Positions 1 to 8,005 of a stretch of 43,978 nucleotides of DNA are shown one piece after another (position 1 is the stretch's first letter; each line of letters starts with the position of its first letter). The position numbers and the translations under genes were made by a program. The DNA is taken from IMG/VR virus record IMGVR_UViG_3300027857_000007, positions 1 to 43,978 of that record, one strand, 5' to 3'. Source of the DNA: a virus. Under the pieces are notes generated by a model. The model was not told the DNA's origin and did not search any database. It saw only the letters and a list, made by a program, of their open reading frames with translations.

Positions 1-127
1 CGACGCTGGATCGGCCGACCGAAACCGGCTTTTTAGGCAAGCAGGAAATCTGGCGCGAGTTCTTCATTATTGCCGCGACTTACGTGCTCGGGATCAGTAA
101 AGGCGCTCCCAGCGGAAAGTTGCGGGA
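1..127. repeat. Terminal direct repeat, left copy (circular-assembly overlap)
   Basis: The first 127 bases are identical to 43852-43978. The portal reading frame continues exactly through the repeat. A 127-base exact overlap is the size expected from a de Bruijn assembler run at k=127, so it most likely marks a circular contig and not a biological terminal repeat. The unit genome is then about 43,851 bp. Confidence 0.95.
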
Positions 128-731
128 GTCGGTGGGTGAAGGGGAAGTCGAGATCCAGGAAGCTCCCCGCCGAAGATTGAGAACCGGACGATGGGTGTAC
201 GCAAAGGAAGCGAAGAGCACGCCGGCTAAAATTTTGGTTCGTGCGGAATTTCCGGCCATTCGCGAAGGCGACATCCCGAACATGGTAAAAGCAGTAGCAG
301 AAGCGATGACGCTCAACAACAAAGGCGGGCAAATCATCGGGATCGATGCGCGGGAAGGTATCCGGCTGCTTTACCAGTTGTTCGACGTGGACAACCCGGA
401 TGAACTGCTCGAAGCGATGTTCCCCGATTACGATCCTGACCGGACAGTGGAAGACATCCCGGCGCCCATCGGAAAGGCTCTGCCGAATCCCGGAGGCGAG
501 CCGCAGTTACCCAACGGGCAACAGCAGCCTGTTTTGACCGCAGCACCACCCTCGACACAGGGCGCGGTGAAGGAAGTCGCCGATAGACTCTTGAAGGCTG
601 CACTGAAATTGGCAGAGCAGAAACCGCCGATTCACGTCAACGTCGAAGCACCAGTAAACGGTCACCGGAAGCAGAAAATCACGCGCGATGCAGACGGACG
701 TATCGCCACCATCGAAGACGTAGATGGCTGA
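1..731 (+). CDS. Phage portal protein, C-terminal part (gene broken by contig end)
   Basis: This is the 3' end of the portal gene that starts at 42558. The first full codon is at position 3, and the frame matches 42558 once the 127-base repeat is collapsed. The joined protein is about 674 residues. The portal is the dodecameric ring at the capsid vertex through which DNA is packaged and ejected and to which the terminase and connector bind. The part seen here covers the end of the conserved core, then a helical stretch (SKGAPSGKL onward), a segment rich in Asp and Pro (DNPDELLEAMFPDYDPDR) and a lysine-rich tail. Its stop overlaps the next start (724) by 8 bases, as in a translationally coupled late operon. 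Confidence 0.85.
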   Translation, partial: TLDRPTETGFLGKQEIWREFFIIAATYVLGISKGAPSGKLRESVGEGEVEIQEAPRRRLRTGRWVYAKEAKSTPAKILVRAEFPAIREGDIPNMVKAVAEAMTLNNKGGQIIGIDAREGIRLLYQLFDVDNPDELLEAMFPDYDPDRTVEDIPAPIGKALPNPGGEPQLPNGQQQPVLTAAPPSTQGAVKEVADRLLKAALKLAEQKPPIHVNVEAPVNGHRKQKITRDADGRIATIEDVDG

Positions 732-1647
732 GCAATTCGCCAATCTTTTTTCAACCACGCTGGCATCGGGCTACACCGCTGGATCTGGATCTATCTCGGT
801 AGTTTCCGCAAGTGGCGCTCCTTCGGTCGGAACGTTCACGCTGGTGATTCGCGATTCGTCGACGAAGGCAATCAAGCTTCTCTTCCGCGTCACGTCGGTA
901 TCTGGAACGACTTTCACCGGAGCATCGGAAGGAACGGACGCCTCGGCCAACGCCGGCGACTTAGTGGACGGCACGATGATAACCGTCGCGTCGCTTGCAC
1001 AGTTCAAGGCTGACATTCTCGCCTCAGTTGCAAATCCGTTCATTCAAGCTCTTACGGCTCCGGTTGCGGCGAACTTCTCACAGAAGAACTTCAACGTTGG
1101 CTCGGGCGTGGTTTCGACGCAGCAGAATCTATCCAGCCCGGTTCAGGCGATTACGCTCATTCAGCACGATCCGAACGCAACGAACAACGCGATTGCGCTG
1201 GCAAAGGCAAAGATAAACGCTCTCTTCACGGTCACGATCGCTTTCACGATTCGGACGCCTCCAGGGACAAACGGATGCGGCGGCTTGTGGCTGAGCGACG
1301 GAAGCGGTGGGCCGAATATCATCTGGTGGACGGTATCTCAAGGCGGTTTCGGGGAACGCGTCTCGACCTACAGTAGCTTTACCGCCTTCAGTGCGGATTT
1401 GATCGCGCCGATTCACGACCCGCTGACTCTCGGGCCGTTGGTGTGGATGCGGATTCAAGAGACCGCAAGCGCGCGGATCTACTCTGTCTCTTCGGACGGC
1501 GTGAACTGGGCGCAAATCCGTACTGAGTCAAACGTCGCGCAAATGACCACGGCTCAATACGGCTGGGCGATCGCCAATCGCACGGCGTCATCCAGCGCGC
1601 CGGATGCGATGATGACGGTCTATCACTTCACCGAAACAACGCCATGA
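724..1647 (+). CDS. Head fibre or decoration-like protein with lectin-like C-terminal domain
   Basis: 307 residues. Residues 1-95 form a Gly/Ser/Thr-rich beta module with the pattern SGTTFTGASEGTDAS, close in style to the N-terminal module of the protein at 13049-13750 (TLTVTRGVEGTAGS). Such modules occur in phage virion fibres. The C-terminal half (about 165-305) looks like a beta-sandwich carbohydrate-binding or LamG-type fold: Trp-rich strands and a SSDGVNWAQI turn typical of glycan-binding domains. The gene lies directly after the portal, where head-fibre genes are often found. I infer a virion surface protein that may bind host or environmental polysaccharide. It could instead be a tail fibre placed in the head operon. 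No catalytic motif was seen. Confidence 0.5.
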   Translation: MAEQFANLFSTTLASGYTAGSGSISVVSASGAPSVGTFTLVIRDSSTKAIKLLFRVTSVSGTTFTGASEGTDASANAGDLVDGTMITVASLAQFKADILASVANPFIQALTAPVAANFSQKNFNVGSGVVSTQQNLSSPVQAITLIQHDPNATNNAIALAKAKINALFTVTIAFTIRTPPGTNGCGGLWLSDGSGGPNIIWWTVSQGGFGERVSTYSSFTAFSADLIAPIHDPLTLGPLVWMRIQETASARIYSVSSDGVNWAQIRTESNVAQMTTAQYGWAIANRTASSSAPDAMMTVYHFTETTP

Positions 1648-2042
1648 CGCTTTCCGGGCAACTCGGCTTAGCGCAACTCGGAGCCGCGGAGCTCGGCCAG
1701 TTCGAAACTGCGTCGGTAACTCCTCCTGTCCCTCCTCCTCTTGTGGTCATGTCGGCTACCAGTGGGCAGGCGTTTGGAGATGAAGAGACAGAACGAAAGC
1801 CGGTGGTCGTAGCGAAGCCCCTCAAGCCGAAAAAGAAGAAGCGCAAGAAAAAGAAGCCGGCGGAATTGCCGCAAGTAGTCCCACAGGTTGAAGCGGCGAA
1901 ACCTGATCTTGAGTCTCTAACGGAAGCGCTGGCGGAATTCGAGAAGCAGCGATACGCCCATCTCATCCAAGAAATAGAACGCTCGGAACGCGAGCAGCTT
2001 GCCGAAGAAGACGAGCTTGTACTGCTCGGCTGCTTCAGGTGA
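1644..2042 (+). CDS. Hypothetical protein with proline- and lysine-rich linker
   Basis: 132 residues, start overlapping the previous stop by 4 bases (ATGA). The N-terminus is short and Gly/Leu/Ala rich (GQLGLAQLGAAELG). Then come a proline stretch (about 26-32), a strongly basic stretch (PKKKKRKKKKP, about 62-72) and an acidic, probably coiled-coil C-terminus (about 88-128). The N-terminal pattern faintly recalls the first residues of the tail hub at 13752. No family was recognised. The charge layout would suit a flexible virion or DNA-contacting protein, but that is only inference. Confidence 0.6.
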   Translation: MTLSGQLGLAQLGAAELGQFETASVTPPVPPPLVVMSATSGQAFGDEETERKPVVVAKPLKPKKKKRKKKKPAELPQVVPQVEAAKPDLESLTEALAEFEKQRYAHLIQEIERSEREQLAEEDELVLLGCFR

Positions 2043-2045
2043 CTT

Positions 2046-2063
2046 TACCGACCGTGATATAGT
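2046..2063 (+). promoter_or_regulatory. Dyad-related site with TATAGT -10-like box
   Basis: TACCG at 2046-2050 is followed by four bases and the degenerate half TGATA (2055-2059). TATAGT (2058-2063) lies only six bases before the ATG at 2070. This is a weak member of the dyad family described at 21046 and 28367. The short distance from -10 to start suggests a nearly leaderless transcript. No convincing -35 was found. Confidence 0.35.
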
Positions 2064-2069
2064 TTGGGC

Positions 2070-2300
2070 ATGTCCCAAATGACCAGCACCAAAGTCACCG
2101 TGACCATTGATGGTGTAAAGAAATCCATCGGCGCCGGCTTGACTTCATTCAAAGAACTCGTCGCAGAAGCATGGCTCAACGCGAAAACCGCCAAGCTTAC
2201 CGTGACCAGCGCGGCTGCAGCGCAAGCTTCGACCATCAACGGAAACGATTCGTACAACTTCATTGGCGGGGAAGTCCTGACTACCACGCTGAGTGCTTAA
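2070..2300 (+). CDS. Small hypothetical protein (head operon)
   Basis: 76 residues (MSQMTSTKVTVTIDGVKKSI...). ATG 2070 is preferred over an in-frame TTG at 2064 because it is the stronger codon and lies six bases after a TATAGT box. The sequence predicts short beta strands (KVTVTIDG, KLTVTSAAA) around a helix and looks like a small compact fold. No known family was recognised. It sits between head genes and overlaps the next start by 8 bases. Confidence 0.6.
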   Translation: MSQMTSTKVTVTIDGVKKSIGAGLTSFKELVAEAWLNAKTAKLTVTSAAAAQASTINGNDSYNFIGGEVLTTTLSA

Positions 2301-2481
2301 CGCTTACGAACCCGATCCGTGCTGCGCGAAGCCGTTATCAAAGGCATTGCGCGACGGATTGCTAGAGACGGCTACGAAGTGGACGTGTCCCAAGTGCGGG
2401 TGTGATTGGGGTGTTGCTATCGTCCAGGGCGGGGTGAGGTTCTGGTCGCCGCATCCGCTGATTGAGGTTTTACGAGTCTGA
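2293..2481 (+). CDS. Small zinc-ribbon-like protein
   Basis: 62 residues from GTG 2293, overlapping the previous stop. The motif CPKCGCDWG near residues 32-40 and an upstream Cys pair (DPCCAKP) could bind one zinc ion. Its function is unknown. Small zinc-binding proteins are common in phage genomes. The next gene starts just after its stop. Confidence 0.5.
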   Translation: MLNAYEPDPCCAKPLSKALRDGLLETATKWTCPKCGCDWGVAIVQGGVRFWSPHPLIEVLRV

Positions 2482-2489
2482 GCGCAGAG

Positions 2490-3317
2490 TTGGATTTTCT
2501 CGAAGCCGCTGCGGAACTCGCGGTATTAACCGAAAACCTGGACCGTCCCAACCGTCGCGCGGTCATCGATCCCCTGATAGCCAAACTCAGAAAAGCTCTG
2601 CGGATCCGCTGGAACACCCAACTCAGGCATTTGGAAGACAAGGGCCTTCCGCATCTCGAGGAAGCGCTGGGGCGGTTGACGATGCCTTTACCGCACGGAG
2701 TACGGGCGCCAGGTTCCCAGAAACGCAGAGCGCTGATGAGCATTCCGTACCATCAAAGCGGTTTCGCGCAGAAGTTTCGCAAGGTCACAGCCACGGCTTA
2801 CGCAACTGGTGTGGAGCGAGTCACCAAGCAACTCCCTACATCGGTTGCGGAAGCGCCACGGAAGCCCGTCACACCCGCGTTGGCGGGCCCGTCGCGCGAT
2901 CCCGAAGATGTGGAAGACGAACTCGATGAGACCACCACTGAGAGAGTGTCTGGAATTATCGACCGGGCGTTCTCGACGCCTTTGACTTACGCAGCTATGG
3001 TTGGACTCGTACGAGAGGAGTTCCGAGGCTGGGGCGACGCGCAGGCGGATGAAACCAGCCGGGCCGAAACCGTAGCGTTGCAGGAAGTCTCAACCGCCTA
3101 TCACGACGGCGGGGCGGATTACGTCGATACTTGGCGGGGCGGAAACGGGCCAGTTGAGAAACGATGGTCTGCCGAAGACGACGCCTGTGAAATCTGTCTG
3201 GAGAATGAAGCCGAGGACTTCATCGACTCGGAAGCCCCGCATTCGTCGGGGGATGACGAACCCCCGGCTCATCCAAACTGCCGGTGCGAAGAGGAGTATC
3301 AGCCTACGCCGGAATAG
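2490..3317 (+). CDS. Minor head / head morphogenesis protein (SPP1 gp7 or Mu gpF-like)
   Basis: 275 residues. The C-terminal third carries the family signature: a central helix region (TERVSGIIDRAFSTPLT..., about 150-205), then DDACEICLENEAE and PPAHPNCRCEEE, a pair of Cys-containing motifs that resembles a zinc site. In this family the protein enters the procapsid with the portal and helps head assembly or DNA ejection. The frame opens at 2466; TTG 2490 is the first usual start, with CTG 2478 as an alternative. Its position close behind the portal agrees with the family. Confidence 0.8.
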   Translation: MDFLEAAAELAVLTENLDRPNRRAVIDPLIAKLRKALRIRWNTQLRHLEDKGLPHLEEALGRLTMPLPHGVRAPGSQKRRALMSIPYHQSGFAQKFRKVTATAYATGVERVTKQLPTSVAEAPRKPVTPALAGPSRDPEDVEDELDETTTERVSGIIDRAFSTPLTYAAMVGLVREEFRGWGDAQADETSRAETVALQEVSTAYHDGGADYVDTWRGGNGPVEKRWSAEDDACEICLENEAEDFIDSEAPHSSGDDEPPAHPNCRCEEEYQPTPE

Positions 3318-3603
3318 CGCAGACCGGCCGCGGGCTCTGATCTAGCGCAAAGGCCACTTCCATGCAGTTCATTTCGGCGATCCCCAAGCGGTTGAACATC
3401 TCCACGAAAGCTTTCCGTTGCGCTTCGACGCCGGCCTGAAACCCGCGTTTGAAGGCCATCTCTTCGGTGGTCTTGGTGTACTGGCTCTGATATTCTGCTT
3501 TGTGCATGTTGCACCAGGCGTGCTTTCCGGCCGCTGGATTGGCGCAGCCGGGCTTTGTGCATAGCCTGACTCCCCCGAGCGAACCATTGTTGGGCGGATT
3601 CAC
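3304..3603 (-). CDS. Small zinc-binding protein on the opposite strand (possible moron)
   Basis: 99 residues from GTG 3603, read against the surrounding head operon. The N-terminus has CTKPGCANPAAGKHAWCNMH (Cys-x4-Cys-x9-Cys-x2-His, residues 15-34), a good zinc-binding pattern. The rest is helical (FKRGFQAGVEAQRKAFVEMFNRLGI). Its 3' end overlaps the end of the minor head gene by 14 bases. It may be an independently expressed gene inserted between head genes. A perfect 7-bp palindrome at 3612-3626 lies just upstream. Function unknown. Confidence 0.6.
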   Translation of the reverse strand: MNPPNNGSLGGVRLCTKPGCANPAAGKHAWCNMHKAEYQSQYTKTTEEMAFKRGFQAGVEAQRKAFVEMFNRLGIAEMNCMEVAFALDQSPRPVCAIPA

Positions 3604-3611
3604 TTGAAACC

Positions 3612-3626
3612 AATTCTACTAGAATT
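3612..3626. promoter_or_regulatory. Perfect 7-bp inverted repeat upstream of the minus-strand gene
   Basis: AATTCTA and TAGAATT flank a single C. On the minus strand it places a TAGAAT -10-like box about ten bases before the GTG of the zinc-binding gene ending at 3304. It could be an operator overlapping a promoter. The interval 3604-3678 has no gene of its own. Confidence 0.35.
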
Positions 3627-3678
3627 CTGAGCGGTATTCTTGGTCTCGCGGTAAAGGTGCCTTAACATCGGCTTTCAG

Positions 3679-5340
3679 ATGGACAAGGCGCGCGAAGCGT
3701 TTCACGAGCGGCTTTTGCAGGAAGCCGATGCTTCGCTCGAATTCTCCCACTCCGATATCCGCGCGGCTCTCCAGGACGAATTGAGCGACATGTTCCCTGG
3801 CGAGTACGCCTATCTCCGGGATGTGTTCGGAGATTCCGAAGAGGGCGAATGCGTGTATGTCTGCGGCAACGATACCTGGAAAGCGCCGTATGAAATCGGA
3901 ACCGTCAACGGAAAGCGAACCTGCGCGATCGACGACGACTCGGCGGTCGAAGTCATTCCACACACGGTCTATGACGAACAGGCCGACGATTCGGACCACT
4001 ACACCTCCATGGGTGAGGCGTTCAAAAAAGCCAATATCTACACCGACCTTCCGCTGTACGAGCGCTTCATTTCGAAGAAGGAACGCGACTCGATGTCTGC
4101 GGCGGACTTCGCCGGCAAAAACAAATCCTTCCCGATCAAAAAGCAGGCCGATGTAGACGCGGCGTTTCATTCTCTGGGTAGAGCAGGGTCAGACAACTAC
4201 TCGACGTCGGTGATTCGCGCCAATATCATCAAAATCGCCAAGCGCAAAGGCTTCACGCTACCGAAGTCGGCACAGTCAGATGCTTCGGCTTCTGAATCCG
4301 CACAGCCCGCGACCAAAGACCTGGTGCTGGTCGAGTCTGCGGCCACGCTCGAAACCATTGTCTTGAAAGAGGCGCGCGCGGATTATCCGATCAAGCTCAT
4401 TGCTCCGGGTAAAGGCGCATCGGCGTACTATCCCAAGGAAGTTCTGCAGCGGGACGGACCGAAGGTTTTCAAGGCCGGAACTCACATCTATCTCAACCAT
4501 CCGACAACGGCGGAAGAGGCATCCCGACCCGAGGGTGACGTAAAGAACCTGGCCGGGGTGCTCACCACAGCCGCGGAATGGCAAGAGTCCGGGGCCAAAG
4601 GACCGGGCCTCTACGGGCGCATGAAAGTTTTCGCCGATCACGGCCAGATGGTCGAAGAAAAAGCTCCACACGTCGGCATGTCCATTCGGGCTGCAGGCAT
4701 AGCGGAGTCCGGTAAAACCCGCGACGGTCTGCCGATTCTGAAGCAACTCACCCACGCCGAAAGCGTGGACATCGTAACCCGCGCCGGCGCGGGCGGAATG
4801 ATTTTGACCGAAGCCGCGAACACCGGCACCACGATTCAAGTCCCAGTACAGGAGGGCGAAATGACGCCTGATGAAGTCAAGAAACTTGTCGAAAGCGCAG
4901 TGCAAACGGCTGTCGCGGAAGCGAACAAACCCGTAGCGGATTTGCGGCAACGCGCGCTGAAGGGCGACGCGCGCGAAGAGGCCCAACGGCTGCTCGAAAC
5001 CGTAACGCTTCCGGCTGAAACAAAAGCCAGGGTGATTACGGAAGCTCTCCGGTCATTGCCGCTGACGGACAAAGGCGAACTCGATCTGAAGAAGTTCGAG
5101 GAAAGCGTGGTCGAACTGGCGAAGACCGAAGGCGCGTATCTCGCCAAGGTCACCGGCTCCGGCAAGGTTTTCGGCAACGGCTCATCCATCGGCTTCACCG
5201 AAACCAAGCCCGACAAAAAGGCTTTGAAGGAAGCCCGCAAGGAACGCGAGGAAGAGGAAGCCGATGCCGTGAAGATCTGGGAACGCCTCGGACTCTCGGA
5301 AGCTGCGGCGAAAATCGCCGCGAAAGGACGGGTGGCGTAA
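3679..5340 (+). CDS. Capsid maturation protease fused to scaffold domain
   Basis: 553 residues. Residues 1-115 are acidic. Residues about 138-197 (DFAGKNKSFPIKKQ...GRAGSDNYSTSVIRANIIKIAKRKGF) match a small helical domain often fused to phage head proteases. Residues about 230-390 are the protease: HIYLNHPT and HVGMSIRA probably carry the catalytic His and Ser. Residues 395-553 are charged, helical and scaffold-like, ending in REEEEADAVKIWERLGLSEAAAKIAAKGR. Order and position (before decoration and major capsid genes) are typical. Protease-scaffold fusions cut the scaffold and capsid delta domain before DNA packaging. A nested start at 4861 would also give free scaffold. Confidence 0.85.
   Translation: MDKAREAFHERLLQEADASLEFSHSDIRAALQDELSDMFPGEYAYLRDVFGDSEEGECVYVCGNDTWKAPYEIGTVNGKRTCAIDDDSAVEVIPHTVYDEQADDSDHYTSMGEAFKKANIYTDLPLYERFISKKERDSMSAADFAGKNKSFPIKKQADVDAAFHSLGRAGSDNYSTSVIRANIIKIAKRKGFTLPKSAQSDASASESAQPATKDLVLVESAATLETIVLKEARADYPIKLIAPGKGASAYYPKEVLQRDGPKVFKAGTHIYLNHPTTAEEASRPEGDVKNLAGVLTTAAEWQESGAKGPGLYGRMKVFADHGQMVEEKAPHVGMSIRAAGIAESGKTRDGLPILKQLTHAESVDIVTRAGAGGMILTEAANTGTTIQVPVQEGEMTPDEVKKLVESAVQTAVAEANKPVADLRQRALKGDAREEAQRLLETVTLPAETKARVITEALRSLPLTDKGELDLKKFEESVVELAKTEGAYLAKVTGSGKVFGNGSSIGFTETKPDKKALKEARKEREEEEADAVKIWERLGLSEAAAKIAAKGRVA
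4861..5340 (+). CDS. Nested in-frame scaffold protein (internal start)
   Basis: ATG 4861 is in frame with the protease gene (codon 395). It is preceded by AGGAGGG at 4850-4856, one of the best ribosome binding sites in the window, four bases from the ATG. The product would be 159 residues of charged alpha-helix (MTPDEVKKLVESAVQTAVAE...). This repeats the arrangement of lambda C/Nu3, where the scaffold is made from an internal start inside the protease gene. The site is seen directly; its use is inferred. Confidence 0.65.
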   Translation: MTPDEVKKLVESAVQTAVAEANKPVADLRQRALKGDAREEAQRLLETVTLPAETKARVITEALRSLPLTDKGELDLKKFEESVVELAKTEGAYLAKVTGSGKVFGNGSSIGFTETKPDKKALKEARKEREEEEADAVKIWERLGLSEAAAKIAAKGRVA

Positions 5341-5766
5341 ATGGCAACCAACCAAGCAATTTCCGGCCGTCATCACATCAACGTGCCGGTTCCCTCCGCT
5401 GTGACGGTGGGGATGCCGGTGCTGGTCGGCCAGCTCTCGGGCGTTGTAATCGCCTTGCAGCCGCTTCCGACCCCGACCTCTCCGACCACCGCAACGATCG
5501 ACCTGGGAGAGGACTGCTACACCCTCAGCGTCATCGGGCAATCGCAGTTGTCGCCCAACTCTGTTCAGGCAATTGGCGTCGGAGATGAACTCTTCGCCTC
5601 GGGAACGTTGGATGCAACTACCAACGTGACCTACAACCTCACGATCGACAAAACGCGAGGCAACACGCCGTTTGGGAATTCGCTCGATGCGGTTGCGGCC
5701 GGCGTGACGAACGCGAGTTGTCGAGTTCGTCTGAAGGGCGGCGGATCTGGGCCTTACGGAGCCTAA
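5341..5766 (+). CDS. Capsid decoration protein (DUF2190-like)
   Basis: 141 residues, starting the base after the protease stop. It is beta-rich with Gly/Pro turns (VTVGMPVLVGQLSGVVIALQ, IGVGDELFASGTLDAT), the pattern of small head decoration proteins that sit between protease and major capsid genes and stabilise the expanded capsid at the threefold or quasi-threefold points. No cysteine pair or catalytic residues stand out. The call rests on position, length and beta content. Confidence 0.65.
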   Translation: MATNQAISGRHHINVPVPSAVTVGMPVLVGQLSGVVIALQPLPTPTSPTTATIDLGEDCYTLSVIGQSQLSPNSVQAIGVGDELFASGTLDATTNVTYNLTIDKTRGNTPFGNSLDAVAAGVTNASCRVRLKGGGSGPYGA

Positions 5767-5777
5767 AGGAGAACATT

Positions 5778-7079
5778 ATGAACATCGAACAAATGTATGG
5801 AAACGCTCCGGCATACGAAGGCTCGTCACTGGGACCCAACGGCGTCGAAGTTCCCGGCTTCAACCGGATCACGCGGGAAGCCAGCGTGCAACGCCAAAAG
5901 CGCGTATTGGGCGCGGCGGAGATCTGGGCCGACTTCACCGAAGGCCGGCTCGATCCGTTCTACATGCGGCAGGCGTTCCATTTAACCGAATCGGGCGCCT
6001 TCGAGATGCTGTGCAGACGGTATCCGATGGTCTTTCGCGAAACGATGACCAGCTCGGACTTCAACGCTTTGACGGTTGACGTCCTCGATCGACAGTTGCT
6101 CGGCGACTACACCGAGGTTCCGATCCCGGTCATGCCTTTGGTGCAGAAGGCCACGCTGAACGATTTCCGCAACAAGAAGATTTTCATCATGGACGGCCTG
6201 GAACAGCCGTTCACGTCTGTGGCGGAAATGCAGGACCTTCCCTTGGGCGATTTGTCGCAACGGACGGCCATCACCTATGCGCCCTTGAAGTACGAGAAAG
6301 GCGCGCGGATTTCCTGGGAAGCGGTGGTCAATGACGACCTCGGTATTTTCCGGGATCTCTCGCAGCGTCTCGCAAGAGGCGCACGGAGAACCAAGCACAA
6401 ATTCATCACCGGGCTTTATTCGGGCGCGACCGGGCCGAACGCGACCTTGTTCTCGTCCACCTTCAAGAATCAGGTGATCGTCGCCAACGGCGCCGCAACC
6501 GCGAACCCGGCCTTGAGTGTGCAGGGCTTGGCCGACGCCATGACGGTGTTCATGAACCAGGTCGACACCAACGGTGATCCGATCGAGATCCCCGGCCGGT
6601 TGTTCCTGGTGGTTGGGCCTTCGCTGTATGTGACCTCGATGAACCTGATGCACCAGTTGGCGGTTTACGCCAATACCAACGGTGGCACGCTGACCGCCGC
6701 CGGCTCGGGTGCAACGGCGACGAATTACAACGCCCAGATGGTCAAGGTCGACAACTGGCTGGTCCAGAACATGACCGTGATTGTGGACCCGTATCTGCCG
6801 ATCGTGACCACCTCGGCGGGTGTGAAGCTGACCCAGTGGTATGTGTTCGCGGACCCGGCTTCTCAAGGCCGGCCGGCGATCCAGGTTGGCGACTTGCGCG
6901 GATTCGACACACCGCAGCTGTACGAGAAGGTTCCGAACACCATGCGGGTAGGCGGGGGAGTCGAACCGCTACTGGGAGATTTCCGCACCATGTCAACCGA
7001 GTTCAAAGCGCTGATCGCATTCGGCGGCGTGGTGCTCGATGGACGCTCGGCAGTCGCATCGACCGGCCAGGGCGTTTAA
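5778..7079 (+). CDS. Major capsid protein (HK97 fold)
   Basis: 433 residues. ATG 5778 follows AAAGGAG with seven bases between. The N-terminal about 55 residues may be the delta or scaffold-interacting region. Family-like features are the long helix region (LGAAEIWADFTEGRLDPFYMRQAF), P-domain strands (RRTKHKFITGLYSGATGP), an Asn/Gly-rich A-domain and a C-terminal hydrophobic strand (MSTEFKALIAFGGVVLDGRSAV). It lies between the decoration protein and connector genes and is the most abundant structural protein expected. The fold call is from pattern and context. Confidence 0.85.
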   Translation: MNIEQMYGNAPAYEGSSLGPNGVEVPGFNRITREASVQRQKRVLGAAEIWADFTEGRLDPFYMRQAFHLTESGAFEMLCRRYPMVFRETMTSSDFNALTVDVLDRQLLGDYTEVPIPVMPLVQKATLNDFRNKKIFIMDGLEQPFTSVAEMQDLPLGDLSQRTAITYAPLKYEKGARISWEAVVNDDLGIFRDLSQRLARGARRTKHKFITGLYSGATGPNATLFSSTFKNQVIVANGAATANPALSVQGLADAMTVFMNQVDTNGDPIEIPGRLFLVVGPSLYVTSMNLMHQLAVYANTNGGTLTAAGSGATATNYNAQMVKVDNWLVQNMTVIVDPYLPIVTTSAGVKLTQWYVFADPASQGRPAIQVGDLRGFDTPQLYEKVPNTMRVGGGVEPLLGDFRTMSTEFKALIAFGGVVLDGRSAVASTGQGV

Positions 7080-7102
7080 CGGAGTCTTCCCCAGATGAAG
7101 AT

Positions 7103-7141
7103 AACGCCGTTTCGACTCGGGGGAGGCGGGGCGGCGTTTTT
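7103..7141 (+). terminator. Weak hairpin with T-run after the major capsid gene
   Basis: AACGCCG (7103-7109) pairs with CGGCGTT (7132-7138), and five T residues cover 7137-7141. The 22-base loop is long, so termination is probably partial. A leaky terminator here would lower expression of connector and tail genes relative to capsid, as in many phages. Confidence 0.4.
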
Positions 7142-7145
7142 ACTC

Positions 7146-7592
7146 ATGAGCTTTACTTACCAACTCGGGGCGAATCCGGCCATCGATTACGTTCGCTTGC
7201 TCATCAGCGACACGCAATCGGTGAACCACATTTTCGAGGACGAGGAGATCACCGCAGCGACCGCCATCCAAGCCGGCACGTTTCAGAGTTCGCAGCTCTA
7301 TTCCGGCGCCGCGGGGAACACTCTGCCCGCAACTCCTGTTTCCTATTTGAGAATCGCTGCGCTTTTGCTAGACGCCTTGGCAGCGAACAAAGCCCGTCTG
7401 GCTTCCATTAAGCAACTGCTCGATGTTCGGCTGGATTCTTCCGACGCTGCGATTCAGTTACGGGCCACGGCCGCGGAGTATCGGGAGGTCGAGGACAATT
7501 CCGGCGCGTTCATGATTATTGAGCAAGTGAACGACATCTACAGCTTCCAGGAGCGTTTCTGGAAAACCGTGCAGCGGAGTAGCGCGGTATGA
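7146..7592 (+). CDS. Head-tail connector (adaptor-like) protein
   Basis: 148 residues from ATG 7146 (MSFTYQLGANPAIDYVRLLISDT...). An in-frame ATG at 7095 would add 17 low-complexity residues and read through the hairpin region, so I prefer 7146. YVRLLISDTQ...HIFEDEEITAA followed by helical repeats (YLRIAALLLDALAANKARLA) is the usual look of the adaptor that docks under the portal. It is the first gene after the major capsid gene, the expected place. It overlaps the next start by 4 bases. Confidence 0.7.
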   Translation: MSFTYQLGANPAIDYVRLLISDTQSVNHIFEDEEITAATAIQAGTFQSSQLYSGAAGNTLPATPVSYLRIAALLLDALAANKARLASIKQLLDVRLDSSDAAIQLRATAAEYREVEDNSGAFMIIEQVNDIYSFQERFWKTVQRSSAV

Positions 7593-8005
7593 ACCAAAGT
7601 CTCGCTTACGAATTCACGCAGGTCATGCCGTTGGTTGCTGCGACGGGCGTACAGGTTTCGCTCTGCAATATCCTCGTGCGGGCGACCGCGGCCAGCAAGC
7701 CAGTTACTGATTCTCTGGGCCAAGTGGATTTAGCGACCAGCGATTTCACCATACTGCCGGGACACGCGAATATTCCGTGTCAGTTGGCGGTGAACAAACT
7801 ACGTGCGGATGAAGGTGCGGAGATCCACACGCCAACCGATTACGAAACCATGTCCGACCGGACCTTGGAATTGAACGGCTACTATCCTCTGATTCTGCAG
7901 CAGCATTTAGCCCAAGTCGACGGCGTGGTCTATCAGATCATGGGCACCGATTCCGATTCTCAATCGCAGGTCACCCGGTTGGCAGTGAGGATCTACACGC
8001 TTTGA
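7589..8005 (+). CDS. Head closure / stopper-like protein
   Basis: 138 residues, ATGA overlap with the previous gene. Mainly beta (VQVSLCNILVRATAASKPV, YQIMGTDSDSQSQVTRLAVRIYTL). The second gene after major capsid usually encodes the stopper that closes the connector channel after packaging. The assignment is by size, order and beta content, as the sequence itself is not strongly recognised. Confidence 0.55.
   Translation: MNQSLAYEFTQVMPLVAATGVQVSLCNILVRATAASKPVTDSLGQVDLATSDFTILPGHANIPCQLAVNKLRADEGAEIHTPTDYETMSDRTLELNGYYPLILQQHLAQVDGVVYQIMGTDSDSQSQVTRLAVRIYTL

Noticed and set aside
5982-6866. Long minus-strand ORF of 294 residues inside the major capsid gene
   Set aside because: It is antisense to a clear capsid gene and rich in Arg/His/Gln as expected from codon shadows; no start context.
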